This document shows positions 11,640 through 24,700 of a stretch of 64,000 nt of DNA, one piece after another (the first letter of the stretch is position 1; each line of letters opens with the position of its first letter). The notes under the pieces are model-generated. The model had not been told where the DNA came from. It saw only the letters and a program-made list of their open reading frames with translations, and did no database searches. The DNA comes from Phoenix dactylifera (taxonomy: Eukaryota; Streptophyta; Magnoliopsida; Arecales; Arecaceae): NCBI RefSeq assembly GCF_009389715.1, contig NC_052404.1, positions 3,464,738-3,528,737 of the forward strand. The letters are read 5' to 3'. A program made the translations under genes and the position numbers.

Positions 11640-14600
11640 ACAAGCCAACAACAATAAAATTATTCTCCATTTCAGGTCCTAGGATACCTATTATGCGATT
11701 AGTAGTATTTAACAAGCTTCTGTCATCTAAATTAAAGAAGACAATCAAAACTCAAGTGTCATTTGGCCCAACAGATAAATCAGCTCCATAGTTGTTGAAC
11801 TTACAGTTTTCTCATAAAATTTTTGGTTTGTTGCTCTCAGGCAAATGTGTAGGCCCAACAGATATATTAGCACCACAATTTTAAAACTTGGAGCTCATCA
11901 CCTAAAATTTGAGGATCAACCATTGTTCTCATGCAAATGTGTAGTTTCTATGGTGAAAGAATGAAAAGGTGACATTTTGAGCTACGATTTTAACAACATT
12001 GTCTTGCAAAAAAAGAAAAAAAAAATCATATTGGGTTTATTATTGGTCTAATTTGGATATGAGGCCCAACATACTATCCAAGATTATGTTCACAAAAGTA
12101 GCAACAATAGTAAGTTCACAAAACTTACTAAATTGTTGTTGTGAAAGAATTCTGCATCAGTATTATAGCACTCAAGTATAACATGAAAGCACATATATAA
12201 AACAAGTAGATAATAGGATTTTCAGCCTAAGATCAAGATGCATGGAACACTGACCAAAAAGCTCTATCCCCCAGCCTGTGCAACGAGTGAAGCAACAAAT
12301 CTCCAAGATACAAATATCACCACATAAATCACCCAGCAGGGAAAGTGGGGAAAAAGACTAAGGAAGCAAAATATTTGAACCTAAAAGAAGGAATGAACCT
12401 AAGATTTAAAGTTTATGGCTTGTTGTTGTTGAGTTTGAGTATTTGAAGAAACAATTGAGAAAAATAAGAATAAGGCTTGTTGAGTCTGAGAAGAAGTGCC
12501 GCTTTTTCTCTTTCCCGGCCCATATACAACTGAGCCAAGTCTTGCTGAGCTGGCAGATGTCACCCATGACCTCAATGGCTAGCAGTAATCAAGATCAGAA
12601 TAGCAGCCACTATAATGTTATAAAACCTGTTTCCACAGTCTCAAAGGCCTACTGAGATACACATACATAAAGATATACATACTTGTATACACCAATACAT
12701 TACAGGATTCTAGTAACAACTGCTATTTAACTGTTGGCCCATTTTAACACTTGTTATAAATCAGGGATGACAACCATTAGTTCATAAATTTACTGTTCAT
12801 CTAAATAAAATATTTTTTATTTGATGAGAGCAGTGACTTCAGAAAATCAAGTTGTTACTTGTTCTTTATAACAGCCATGACAACTGTCTTTACTTATTTT
12901 CTAACAAACCTTGTACGAGAATAATCTAGGTGAAAAACAACCATTACTTCCATGCTAAGGAAAAACAATGGTTTCAAAGGTGTTTTGTTGTCTGTGTATG
13001 TCATTGCTATTGAAACCTTGGCAGGCCCAGTAATTAGCCCAACTGCTAGTGCCAATAGTAGCTAGCTGACTAGTTACAGCTAGCTCAATGACTAGCTGGG
13101 CTTAGAAAAAAGGAGGCCCATAACAGGTAATAATGCAAGACACAATAATCAAAGAAAAAGGAAAAGAGAGAGGCCAGAAAACATATGAACCCACAGCTCT
13201 TCGATTCCTTTCTTCTGCCAACTCTTTAAGGCTTTGCTTTTTTATTCAATCTACAAGTTTTCTTTATTGGGCAAGGAGTGTTCACATCACAAGTTAATTT
13301 GCCACTAACATGCTCATTGATAGAGATGCCAGAAAGCATTGAGTTTGGTTATGCCTCCAGAGCTTCAACACAGTGCTACTTGTGAACCGAGTTGATAGCA
13401 AGGTTTTATATCCTACGGGATAAAGGTGCCCTCGTTTCTCCACAGAATGGATGCCCTGCCATCCCATCCCGAGCATCCAATTAGGTACCCTCCTCTCTCC
13501 CCTTCTTCTTTCCTTTCCTTCTTTCTTTTTTTTATTTGTTTATTTTTCTTTTTTCTTTATTTCTTCCGTCTTTCCTTCCTTTCTTTCCTTTTCTTCTTCC
13601 TTTCTCTCCTTCCTTGGTTTTTTGTTTTTCTTCTTCTTTCCTTTGTATCTTTCTTTCCTCTTTCTTCTTTTCTCTCATGTGGATGGATTTTGGAGTCCTG
13701 CACTATCCTGGCCCCATTTTTTCATAGAGATTGATGGGACGGCCAGGATGACACCGTCACTCCAGGATTTAAAACATTGGTTGATAAAACTCGTAGGGCA
13801 GTGTTTCGTGCATCTCAATGTTAGACCAAATTTCTTATTTTGCTTGTTTTCCTACTCTACTCTTTCATACTATGCTTACCTACTTTAATATTGATTTTCA
13901 AGTTTTCTGAAAAACAACAGCTTAGCAATTTTCCAAGTTAATTTACCCATTTTATTTCGTAATCACAACCTTTTCCACACAATTGTTGTCATTTCTGATA
14001 ATTTTTAATCCATGATTTCTACTATTCAAAAGGATCATTCTAGGTGATCAGAATTGCCTCACACTTAAGGGTTGATCTACATGAAGTACATGCTACATAT
14101 GATGGTGGCCCAATAGTCAGGAAGACAGAACTTTTGTGGCTCTAAAGCATAGGTTACCATGATGGCAGGGCCTTGGTTATCACAAGCTTGCTATCTTTCA
14201 AGGATGCATGTGCTCAACCTCATCGGTCCTAAGAATACATTATTATAAGAATGATGTTAAAGTAACATTCCTTGAGCTCAAGGAAATTACATGTTACCCA
14301 AAAATATTAAGTATCGGACCATCCTGAGTTAAGTCAATCGGGCTCTCTTATTATGTTTATAATTAGTTAAGCACCATCTGACCACCAAATGCATAAAAAG
14401 ATTAATTCAATCTTACAACTTGAAATTTAAATGTTTGGATTTGGAAGAGAGTTGTAGTTAATTTCGCTGTGAAAGTCAGAAAGTCAAGCGCTAGCCACTA
14501 AACACATAATCTACTGATGTTATTACTATAGACTAATAGCAATTTTTATTCTGTAATTTTGTTATACATATGATATCTGTATCAAAAAGATAATAAAAAA

Positions 14601-14780
14601 TGCATGACACATTTACTGTTCAGCTGTCGTTTATTCTTCACAGATGTGGTAGCAATAACTGAAATATGATTTGGAGCATGGTTGGAGCAGTGGAGATTGA
14701 ATGATTCATAAGTGTGTGGCATTTCAAGTAGAAGATTCCTAATGTTGAGGATCAAATGAGTCATCTAAAAAAAGTAAAAA
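11640..14780. other. SINA 5'UTR intron, no gene seen
   Basis: AT-rich, unique-looking sequence within the inferred 5'UTR intron. Open frames are short and of low complexity. No transposon ends recognised apart from the microsatellite described separately. Confidence 0.4.
13493..13675. repeat. Pyrimidine-rich low-complexity tract
   Basis: Almost pure C/T on the plus strand for about 180 bp, irregular CTT/CCTT units. It yields several overlapping open frames rich in F, L and S that are not genes. Confidence 0.9.
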
Positions 14781-14790
14781 AAAGGTTTAA

Positions 14791-14954
14791 AACTCTGATG
14801 CTTAAGTACATACACAAAAATAACCCATGCTTCTCTTCATGTCACACAATATTTAAAGTTTTAAACTATTAGAACTCTGATGCTTAGATACATAGACAAA
14901 AATAGCCCATGCTTCTCTTCATGTCACACAATATTTAAAGTTTTAAACCATTAG
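14791..14954. repeat. 82-bp tandem duplication
   Basis: Two adjacent direct copies, 14791-14872 and 14873-14954, both starting AACTCTGATGCTTA and ending in TTAAAC-ATTAG, with only a few differences. Lies in the inferred SINA 5'UTR intron. Confidence 0.93.
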
Positions 14955-15530
14955 CTTTACATGAATTCCTTTCCGACTGTAAGTCCTGGACTCCACATAC
15001 AAAGCAATTCAAAAAACTAGCACGAACTGCAAAGATCTACTGCCATGTATATTCATGAAAATAAAAATAAACAGAACAAAAGGCTAGCTACAGCATTTAA
15101 ATCAACATTTTCGAATTTCAGGTAAAGAAGAAGTAAACTTGGCAATAGATAGCCCATACCCATGAAAAAGCAAGTACTTTTTGGAGTCAATTGGCACTAA
15201 TAAGCATCATTTCATTACAAAAGGCATCAGATCAAGCCACATAAACGCAAAAGAGCCATTCAGTGAGGTTCCAAACATACCACATTCTCTGTGGATCCAA
15301 TCGGAATCAAACAAAACATGAACAAGTACAGCAGACTCGTCGATTGACCCCATTGTGGAACCCCCAAAACAGATCTTTCCCCCTTCTTTCACAGAAATTT
15401 CTTATAAAAATTTAAAAAAGAAATTTTTAACACATACAACGCATCAAAACCCCCAAAGATTTAAACTTAAGAGAACAAAATAAGGAACAGGAATGAAGCG
15501 AAAACCCAGGAACAAATCCAGCAACATTAC

Positions 15531-15960
15531 CTTAAAAATCACACAGAATCAAAAGAAAACACCCCGAAAGATCCAAATAGAACATTCGTGAGAATCTGGA
15601 TAGGAAAACAACCAGAAAAAAAAAAAAGGCTTCTTGCTGTGATTTCCAACCATACCTCTCGGGAGAAGAAGGACGAGAAAAAGGAGAAGAAAGCCAACGC
15701 AGTCAAAACAACTTGTGAGGAATTTATACTGAGGATTAATAAAGCCGAAGGGAAGAAGAGAGTCAGAGAATTCGAAATAAAGCCGTTGATCTCTCTCTCT
15801 CTCTCTCTCTGATTTGTTTTTATCTTTCTTGTCTCGGGGACGGACAAAGGAGAGGGGAGTGCGGTGTGCTGTCCCTCCGGAATCTCGGAATACGCAAAGC
15901 GGTGCCGCTGGTGACTGTGAGGGAACAATTTAAAGGCAAGTGCAGTTTGAAGTGGGGAAG
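15531..15960 (-). promoter_or_regulatory. Probable 5'UTR exon and promoter of the SINA gene
   Basis: On the minus strand a strong donor, AAG|GTAATG, ends an exon at 15531. The next acceptor fitting the SINA gene is at 11635-11636, just ahead of its start codon, implying a ~3.9-kb intron in the 5'UTR. A CT/GA microsatellite (15790-15810) lies in the presumed leader, as is common in plant promoters. A TTTAAAT stretch near 15927-15936 could serve as TATA element. Exon use is inferred; a transcript read would decide it. Confidence 0.5.
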
Positions 15961-16269
15961 CGGGGAACGCGCATTGAAGGGCGGAGGCCGCGTCTGTCGT
16001 CTATAACTGCGTGTATTCATGGGCCCCACATCAAAAACGGATGGATATTTTCAAAATATAAAAAATTGGTCACCTTTTTTTCATTCCTTTTACCAGCTTT
16101 TGCCGCTCCGAACACATACTATTTATTAGATGAGTAAATTGGTCACCTTGCAGCCAGCGGAATGAAGAGATACAACTCAACAACTATGGAGGAGGGGTTT
16201 CCTGATGTGTCATAGAACCTTTTCGGAATCCATCCTCTCTTGCCTCTCTCTCGTATCTAATCGATCATC

Positions 16270-16545
16270 GTGGTCAAGTCTCCCTCGAGGATAATACGCT
16301 CCGCCCCCATCTCCTTCTTATATAGAAGATGCCTTCCCATGCCGCTCTGAGTTTTTTCCCAAGACTGTCTGTCAACCCATAAGTGCATCTCCCACCCGCA
16401 GCTATAATTTGTGAGTCGTGATCCCTAATCACAAAATTCACTCCTGCTCTGTTTTCATCACCGACAACACTACTGTTAAAGTCCACCTTAAGATGGTCGA
16501 GGAGTGGGGGCTCCCAGAAAACAAGGATGAACTCGAGCACTAAAA
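16270..16545 (-). mobile_element. LINE fragment: RNase H (RVT_3-type) domain
   Basis: The minus strand encodes about 88 residues with the pattern HLKVDFNSSVV...GVNFVIRDHDSQIIAAGG...LRAAWEGI. This is the reverse-transcriptase-like RNase H domain found at the C-terminus of many plant L1-type LINEs. Only the N-terminal half of the domain is present and it stops early, so it is a dead fragment. The matching domain also begins the LINE tail at 36.0 kb on the other strand. Confidence 0.75.
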
Positions 16546-17613
16546 CAGTGTAGCGGAAGTTTCAGATGTCCCTAACCATCCTAGCTGGAAGAGTCACAGT
16601 AGCATATGAAATCTTATTTTGAACCAATTTTATTTAATAATCGTGACCTGGCTAGACAACTAGAAGCTCTATCTAATTCCGAGCCAATCTAACCTAACAT
16701 TTTAACCATCATCCTCAAAAAATTCTAAATGAAACAAGTAACATTAAAAATGGTCAATTATTTATAATAATACTATTTAGTTATTATGATATATCTTCAC
16801 TTAAATAGATCTTTATTGGCATATGAAACTTCAAAAGCTCTAACATGCAATTTCTTTTTCAATTGAAATATGTGCCAACAAACTTAGTATTTTGTCTTTT
16901 CTCATTAATTTTTTTATCCAAATCTTTAAAAAAATTAAGTTGGGCATTGATTTTATCAAGGTCAAACTTTGCTACCTCTTGTATGCTACCAATTTAGCAT
17001 TAATCGGTTCAAATGTATCGAGTGGTCATAATTTTTCATTATAAATTGAAGATTTGACTTGATTTTTTTGGACCTAGTTAATTATAATATGGATTAGATT
17101 CTCTCCCTATCTTGAAATAAACAAATAAATATTTTGTGCTAATGCTTGCTTTCCTTTGAATCATGAACCCTAGAGAGGGTCTGCGTTGTGACAAATCGGC
17201 GGTGCATTTATTGTGCCCACCAACTCTATTCATTGCTTTGTTAAGCAACTCGGTCACCAACGGCTTCTGATGCCGGCCTTGCGGAAATTTATTCTAACCG
17301 CCGATCACTCGTCCTTTCTCACGATGGCCATCGCGAGGAGCTGGAAATCGTTCCCACCCGTACTTGTATCGATAGCAGCCGTACTTTATTTTTAATTAGA
17401 TTTTGAGTTCCCCGTCCCAACGGGATTCCAAATTTGAAAGTCTACGGTGTCGGCATCCACCGACGGATCCCGCGTAAACGGGGGTGTTATAGTAGATTGG
17501 GGGGGATTTCCGTAATCTTGCAAACGTTTAAGTGCCTCCAAGTTGTCAAAGTGGAAAGATTCCTCTAAAATTCTTAAGATAAACTTCCCACTAAGGCAGC
17601 AGCTAGTGGAATA
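16546..17613. other. Spacer, no gene recognised
   Basis: AT-rich to 17190, then a more GC-rich 400 bp (17190-17600) with short open frames on both strands that I do not recognise. It may be further decayed LINE sequence because it abuts the tail at 17614. Confidence 0.35.
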
Positions 17614-17874
17614 CTGCTGCTCCACGATATCTGCAGTATTTTGGATGAGTATATTTTTTATTGGACTACATTTACTTACAGAGAGACGAATAGTGCTGCA
17701 GACTAGGTAACATCTTATGCAGCCCATCATTTAGAAAATTTTATTTAGAAGAACCACGTGACTGTTACTTCTTTCTTGCACTCTATATTTTTTTTCTGAT
17801 CTCATGGGCTACACCCACACACGTAATGTGTGAGTCCCCGTTATACCCCCCCCCCCCCCCCCCCAAAAAAAAAA
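17614..17874 (+). mobile_element. LINE 3' tail with C-run then A-run
   Basis: Aligns by eye over its whole length with 36284-36522: shared CTGCTCCACGATATCT, an ACATC/ACTTACAGAGAG segment, then GGGCTACACCCACA close to the end. It ends in about 19 C followed by 10 A, whereas the other copy ends in pure A. Plus orientation, 5'-truncated. The C-run may be natural or an assembly artefact. Confidence 0.7.
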
Positions 17875-18190
17875 GAGTATGACGCATGAAAAAATTTGGC
17901 AATCTGTTAGTAGCTTGTGTTCTAATCCAGATCTAGGGGTTGATCATACTCGAGATGGATTGCACATGTTATGAGCTTGTCGGCTTATTGTTTTTGGGCA
18001 ACAGATCATTCTAGGATCATGTTAGTTGCATCCAATGTTTGGTGGGTAGTTAGTTTCCGGTTACTAATTGATTAGCTTTGTCTCTTAGATCCCTTGCAAC
18101 CTAAGATATATAAACGCTGGACCCTAATGAAAGCCATCTACCCTACTGCTTGGCATATTCTTGATGTACCTGTGAAGCCCAAGATCAGGG

Positions 18191-18214
18191 TTTTTTTTTT
18201 TTTTTTTTTTTTTG
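18191..18214 (-). repeat. Poly-T tract
   Basis: A run of more than 20 T. It could be the poly-A end of a minus-strand retrocopy or simply low complexity near the 3' end of the F-box gene. Confidence 0.6.
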
Positions 18215-18771
18215 AGCAGGTTACTCTCTGATTAAAAACTACAGAAAAGGAAGAACAATTGCTGGGAGATCAAATATTCACCAAAAGGGCATGCATGCAA
18301 GCCAGATATGAACAGAATCGGGTTGCAACATTTACCATTACAAAATGATTAAGGAGACGATATTTGCTAGGGTAAAAGATTGAACATTCTAAATTTACTT
18401 CATTGCGCATTTACAAGAACGCAATGGCACTTCAACTCGATATGAAAAGTGGACCATTAAACACAAGAAACTCAAAATGATAGTAGCTTTGAGCTACTCT
18501 CCAACAGCACTGCAACTAGGATGGCATCAGAGAAAAATCTTTATCTGAAAAGATGATCTACACAGATGATCCCAAATATTGCAAGTGGCATAAGATACAC
18601 AAACAGATCTTATAGCTTGTTTTTTTTTTTAATGAGGTTTGCCGGTCAATAACCAAAGCAATCATGTTTAAGGTCGAAAACAAGCTCTTTATAAGTGAAT
18701 CATCATCAATCTATACATTAGGCGCCATTGTAACAAATAGAAGGCGAACAGAAACAGAAACTACTTGTACA

Positions 18772-21700
18772 TCATGCCTTAGCAGATACTTGCTGTTCGC
18801 CAACTTCAAACCAGAAAAAGATTGAAGTTCGCGAATAAATGGCACGCACATGCTGCAACACCAGATTCCCACTGGTTCGAACTGCCTTAGCACCGCCTTC
18901 AATTCTTGTCCGAGCGACTGTGACGCTGTCTCCATGTCCCTTCACTGAAGGGGCAAATGCACTACATCCGCTGGCTGTGCTCACTATTGGGAAGGAGAGA
19001 TGATCCAAAGGGTTTTCTTCACACTGAAGTATGCACCCCTCAATGGTTAATTTCCCACTTCGGTGAAGCAAGCAACACCCCAGCTCTGCTCTGATTGTCA
19101 AGTTTGCAACCTTGCAAGTGGAAAGAAACTCCAATGCACTGCTTGGGCATTTTTATACACAGGGTTTCAGTTGACATTTTAAAGACCCATAAATTGGCCA
19201 AAGCTACAATTATACTTAACATGTTGGCTAAATATAGTTATCAGCTTGATATTTTGGTTCCATTGCTGCAATTAGTTGATGACGAATGCAGCCAAATTTA
19301 TACTATAAGCTGGCTAGTGAAATCATCTCATAAAACAAATGAAATGAAATCAGCAAACCTGTCAGAGCCACGAGAACAGGTCAATATGGTATCATCTGGA
19401 ATTTCGCCACCACCCATCTGAACAAAATAGAAAATGACATGATGAGCTTATGATACGTGGAAGCATGAAAATTTTGGAAAAAGAACTGTGTACTACCAAC
19501 AGGCAATTAGAAATCTGCCTTTTAGAATAAATCTTCTCTCAATAAGACATTAATCAGCCCACGGTTAAGCCTTTCTCTCCGACTACACCGCTATGTAATG
19601 GAAAGAAGAAAAGGAAACATATCTTATGATTGATTTGTTCAGCTTTTCTGTGGCATATACAAGAAATGCCTAAGACACAACAGGTTCCCCTGGTGTCTCC
19701 AGCTATCAGTCATAATGATCAGTGATCTAATTACCAAGTCAGTGTTAAAGCAAGGCACGTTAAAGAGAGATATATTCCCAAACATTAACCAATATAAAAA
19801 TTGAGGAATAAGCCATTCAACTTTCACAAGCGTTCTGATGATAACACATACTCATTCATGTGCTTGTTTGAAAGGTATTTGACGATAAAAAATCCAATGC
19901 CAAAGTAAATGGGTCAACTTACAATGCAAAGAGGCTTTTGAATCTGGATGTTAGAAGCAACATGATCCCCACCAGCAGCAATCAGGATGGTATCACCAGG
20001 CCTTCAAAAAGATTTAAATTATTATGTATTCATTCCCTTCTTTTCTACCAAGAACTCAGACAGAACGAACTACAACTCGCTAACCTTGCAGCAGATATTG
20101 CAGCCTCAAGATTGATGAATACTCCAGGCTCAGCTATGTTTTTCATGGGTTTCTCCACGCGCAGCCATAGCCGAGGGTGGCATGCCAGGTAGCACCATCT
20201 GTGGCAAACGAGGGCAGTGTTATACCGATCTGCAAACCAAACAACAGGGTGCTAAAAAGCTCATTTAAGAAGCATATTTGGGATGAAAATGCAGAATACT
20301 ATTAAAAAAGTTACCTGAGCTTATCACAATCACAGGAAGTACATATAATCATGTTATGACCATAACGTATATAGGAAATTTCATAACCAAAAGATACATG
20401 ATTAGAGTGGCAAACTCAAGACCAAGGTCTGAGGAACAGATACCGGGCACCGTACTGGTTCTCCGACGGGATGACTCGGTAAGGCTCGTGCCAAGCCTGT
20501 ACTGACAAGCGAGAGCGCGACACTGAGAGGAAAAGAGAGACAGAGAGAGAAGAGAGAGAGAGAGAGAGGGAGGCGGACACTGGCGGAGGGTGGCAGACGC
20601 TGGCAAAGGGCCGACGGAGGCTGCGCGAGGCCGCAGCTTCGCCGGCCCTCCGCTGGCGTCCGCCACCTCTCTTTCCCTCCCTCTCCCGCTCGCTCTCTCT
20701 TTCCTTCTCTTTCTCCGGCAGCGGATCTCGTTTTTGTTGTCGGAACCGTATCAGTAAGCCACCGGTATGGCTCGAGTCGGCCGGAACGGCCCGGTTCGGG
20801 ACGGTTCCGCCGACCTTGCTCAAGACGGAATTATAATATCAGGTCAATAATCTTAATTTTCCTCCTTTTAGCAAAAAATGCATGTCATTCATGTTGAAAA
20901 GAAAAAAAGATATCTGTGCCACACAATACTTTTAGTATGTAAAAATACCATCTCAAACACATACTTTCAAACAAAACCAGAAGATGAAACAAGCTAGTCA
21001 TGAGAACCATTTCCATGTCATGCATGTATGGTTGCAGAACATAGCAACGTGCAACAGGTGGTAAGTTCCAAGATGCTTAATTCTTGGAAACCATCAAAAA
21101 TATATATTCCACAACAACAAGAGACTCTAGAAACTTTGCAGACTCAATCAAGCACTCTCAGCCAACAAATTTGCCATATGGTTTGCTCAACAAAGTATAT
21201 AGAAATGATTGAATTATGCGATCATAGGATACATGGTTAATCACAAACAATAATTAAACCATATGATCGCAGGAAAATTGGTTGATCATATAAACAACAT
21301 TGTCAAACCACCAGTTTGAATAACACCCATATAGTAGGAGATGATACTCTGTGTCTCTAGTGAGTAGCGTAGAGCTCAAAAGGTCAAACTTGTTGGAGGT
21401 GGTTTTATTTCTTCGAGCCTGATGCACTAGAAGACTGGTTCTGGTAGCAGCATCTTATGGACTTTCTCAATGAAATAAATCCTTCAATCCTTTACCAGCA
21501 AAGAAGGTTCCCATAAATGAAAAAACATTTTCTTTTCGGTTATTGTTTGTTTTCTTTAATATATTATACTAGTTGACAGTTCATAGTAATTTGTGCTTCA
21601 GACTTCCTTAAATAGCCTGGAGTATGTATAATCAGACACTGTGTATAAGCAACCACATGTCACTAGCACTTCACAATGTTAGAATTGTTAAGATGGGTGA

Positions 21701-24700
21701 AAATCATGTATAAATATTCAAAACATGTCCACCCCCCAATGAGAACTATTAAATGTAGCTTCCATGCCCAAATTGAAAACTTTTCATAGATTGTAAGAAT
21801 ACAATTAGGGTACATTGTTGACACTTAATGGCACAAGTAAATGTCGGCGACAATTGGCTCTAGTACAATATGTGATAACATTCTTATGTTTCTTCATAAT
21901 AACTCCACAAAAGCAACTAGAAAACCGTGTTCTCATCCATCTTGTAACAACTAAGATATAAAGAGAACTTCCAAAAAAATCCACTTCCAATAGGAAAACA
22001 ATCAAAGACAGACACTTTAACTTTCTGAATTAAAGCTACTCCCCCTAAATATATGATCACATTATTAGGGTTCAACTTCTGGATATCTGAGCTAAAATCT
22101 GATCCAAGTTAATGAGTAATTCTGCTGATTTAATAAAACGTAACATTGCTAACAATCAATGGAATAATATTGATGTGGCATAGGGTGGAGACAATAGATA
22201 TTGTGATTAGTTGGACCATGCCAAGCTTTGCAGGAACAAACAGATTCGCGGGCGAAGACTTCATCAACGGATTCAGAGATTTTCGCTGAATTTTCTTATA
22301 CATTTTCCATTAGAGTCAGTGTCAGATTTAGCCAAGTTTCTATTTTTACAGTAGAATAATTCTAGCATGTCTTCTTATTATTGAGTCCTATTTAAAGTAT
22401 GATTCTATACTAGGTTTAATGCCCAAATAAGGGACAGGGTCATGTCTTATATATATGCGTTTAATACATTGCATGGCAGCCTTTTGACATATTAATAAAA
22501 TTTCTTAGAGAGAACTTCCTTTACCAAAGAAGGGTTCTTCGCTCCAATTGTTTCCAATTGGGTGTTGAACTTCGAAGTGTAATCCGATAATCAAAATGCT
22601 CTTCACCCATCTCACTACATCAGGGTCACTAGGCAGTGTCAAGATAAGATCCATGCTATTCACATTAATTTGGATGATAAATTGGTGTTGAAGCATAAAA
22701 TCCTCGAATAGCATAAAATATTTGGCAACTAAAGTTTTTTTTTTTGTTATATAGGAATGGTGAACTGGAGAGTCGAACTCAACTCAGCTAAGCCTTAATC
22801 CCAAACTAGTTGTGATTGGCTACATGAATCCTTTTCCTCCATTCAGCGATGTTTAGGGCCACACTTTTCGAAAGATATAGTGATTTCAAATCCTTCCATA
22901 AAGATGGGATAAGCCTCGTCAATTAAGCGGATGATAATCAAAAAAACTAATCACATACTACTAAAAGTTTCAACCACGACAGTTTAACAATTTATCTCAG
23001 TAACAACATCTCATTATGATCAGACATGAGAAGTAGTTCTCCATAAATATCAAGTTCTCCAACTTAACAGTTTTAGCCACCAACAATCTAAATAATTTCT
23101 AAAATGAAACAACGCTACGGCAACCTTCTCGAGAACCTCATAGATGAATCAAAACTACTATACAGACAAGAAAAATGTAGAAAATTTTTCAGATCTCAAG
23201 AAGTATATTCATATGACAAGACCAACTCCGGTCCTGAGTGTTGGACCGTACATAGAAAATTAGCAAGAAAGGAACAAATTAAGAGATATCTATTTATAAA
23301 ACTAAGTGATTTTTCATGATCTTGCTTTTTTAAGGATCAGCATTTACATAAGTAAAGAGACTGTTGCAGTCAACAATCTATATTATCCAAGGGATCTTGG
23401 ATTCATTATCCAGATCAGCACATCATGACATTAAGTTCAAGAATGTTAATTTGTGAGATAATTCTTGTGCTCCCAAAAGGAAGAAATAAACTTTAAGACC
23501 AACATGATCATAAATATATGCTCAAATAATAACACAGAATAAAAGAAATTGAATTAGTTAGAGGATGTGTTATGCTGCTGATGGCGATATACATGACAAT
23601 ATTAACACGAGCATACTGAGGTAAAGAGCTAATTTTTCTAACCAAAATATGTCACATTGAATACATCATTTATTATGTACTTAATAGTTTCAGTATCCAC
23701 CACAGAGAAGGGTCAGAAAGAAACTTAGGTCACTGGCCTTAAATGATATCATTTACTCTATTGTCGAATCAACTCAGAAAGATGAATACATGTTAAAGCT
23801 ATAAATAATAAAGTTTAACTGAAGGCATTACAATTAATTGTAGTTTTTACCAGTATCTGAAAGTATTTTGTAACAATAAAAACAGGGTTATCTCTTCATT
23901 CACCATGAAATGAAATAAATTTCAAACAAACCAATGTTGATGGTCAAGCAAGAAATATTGTTGGCAAAGACAGAATACTAAATATTTGAAATAAACTCAT
24001 CAGGAGAATACACAAGGATCTGACTACGCATAGCATGGATCTGACTACGAATAGAACTGTACTTTTGCCATGCAAACAAAAATGAATCCAATATAAATGC
24101 ATCCCCTACAGAAATCCTCCAAATCAGATAATCCAAATAGGACCACACCATAAGCTTCCGAATATTCCAAACATCAACGAAATAAAATAAACTTTTCACC
24201 AATTGAAAAGGGGGAAATTAGCTAACCTAGATATCCACAGCCAATAAAAACCAAAGAGAATCTGACCAGGTAAAGAACACAAACAGCAACCTCCGGATAG
24301 AAAAAGTTGGTGTAGAATTATGCTTCATTATCTACCCTTTATAACTACTACTTATTTAAGTAGCGTTAGCAGTATAATACCAGCGGCAATCTGATTATAA
24401 AAAAAGTCACTTCATCCGATAAAAACCATCAATAAGACCACATTGACACATGTACCAGACATAAAAATAATTTCTATTCTCTCTTCCTCCTGCACAACTA
24501 TCAAAAACATGGAAAGCACCAAACCTTAGTCGCAAACTACCCATTATGATCCAGAGCACAATAGCACAAAATCATACTCTCAACTTTTCCCTCTATTTCT
24601 ATCTATCGACAAAGAGGTCAAAGGGGGGAACTAACGATGGAGCACAACAAAGCACCACAACAAAGCACCAACAATTATTTGAGTTAAAAACGAAAAAAAA

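Noticed and set aside
13426-13888. F/L/S-rich open frames
   Set aside because: Pyrimidine-rich low-complexity tract; all three frames stay open for that reason.
15207-15392. 61-codon minus-strand frame ahead of the SINA gene
   Set aside because: No splice junction links it to the gene, and the family start codon is at 11605.
20349-20823. Two overlapping minus-strand frames rich in S, L, R and E
   Set aside because: They come from the GA/CT foldback in the F-box intron and interrupt a gene with good splice structure.
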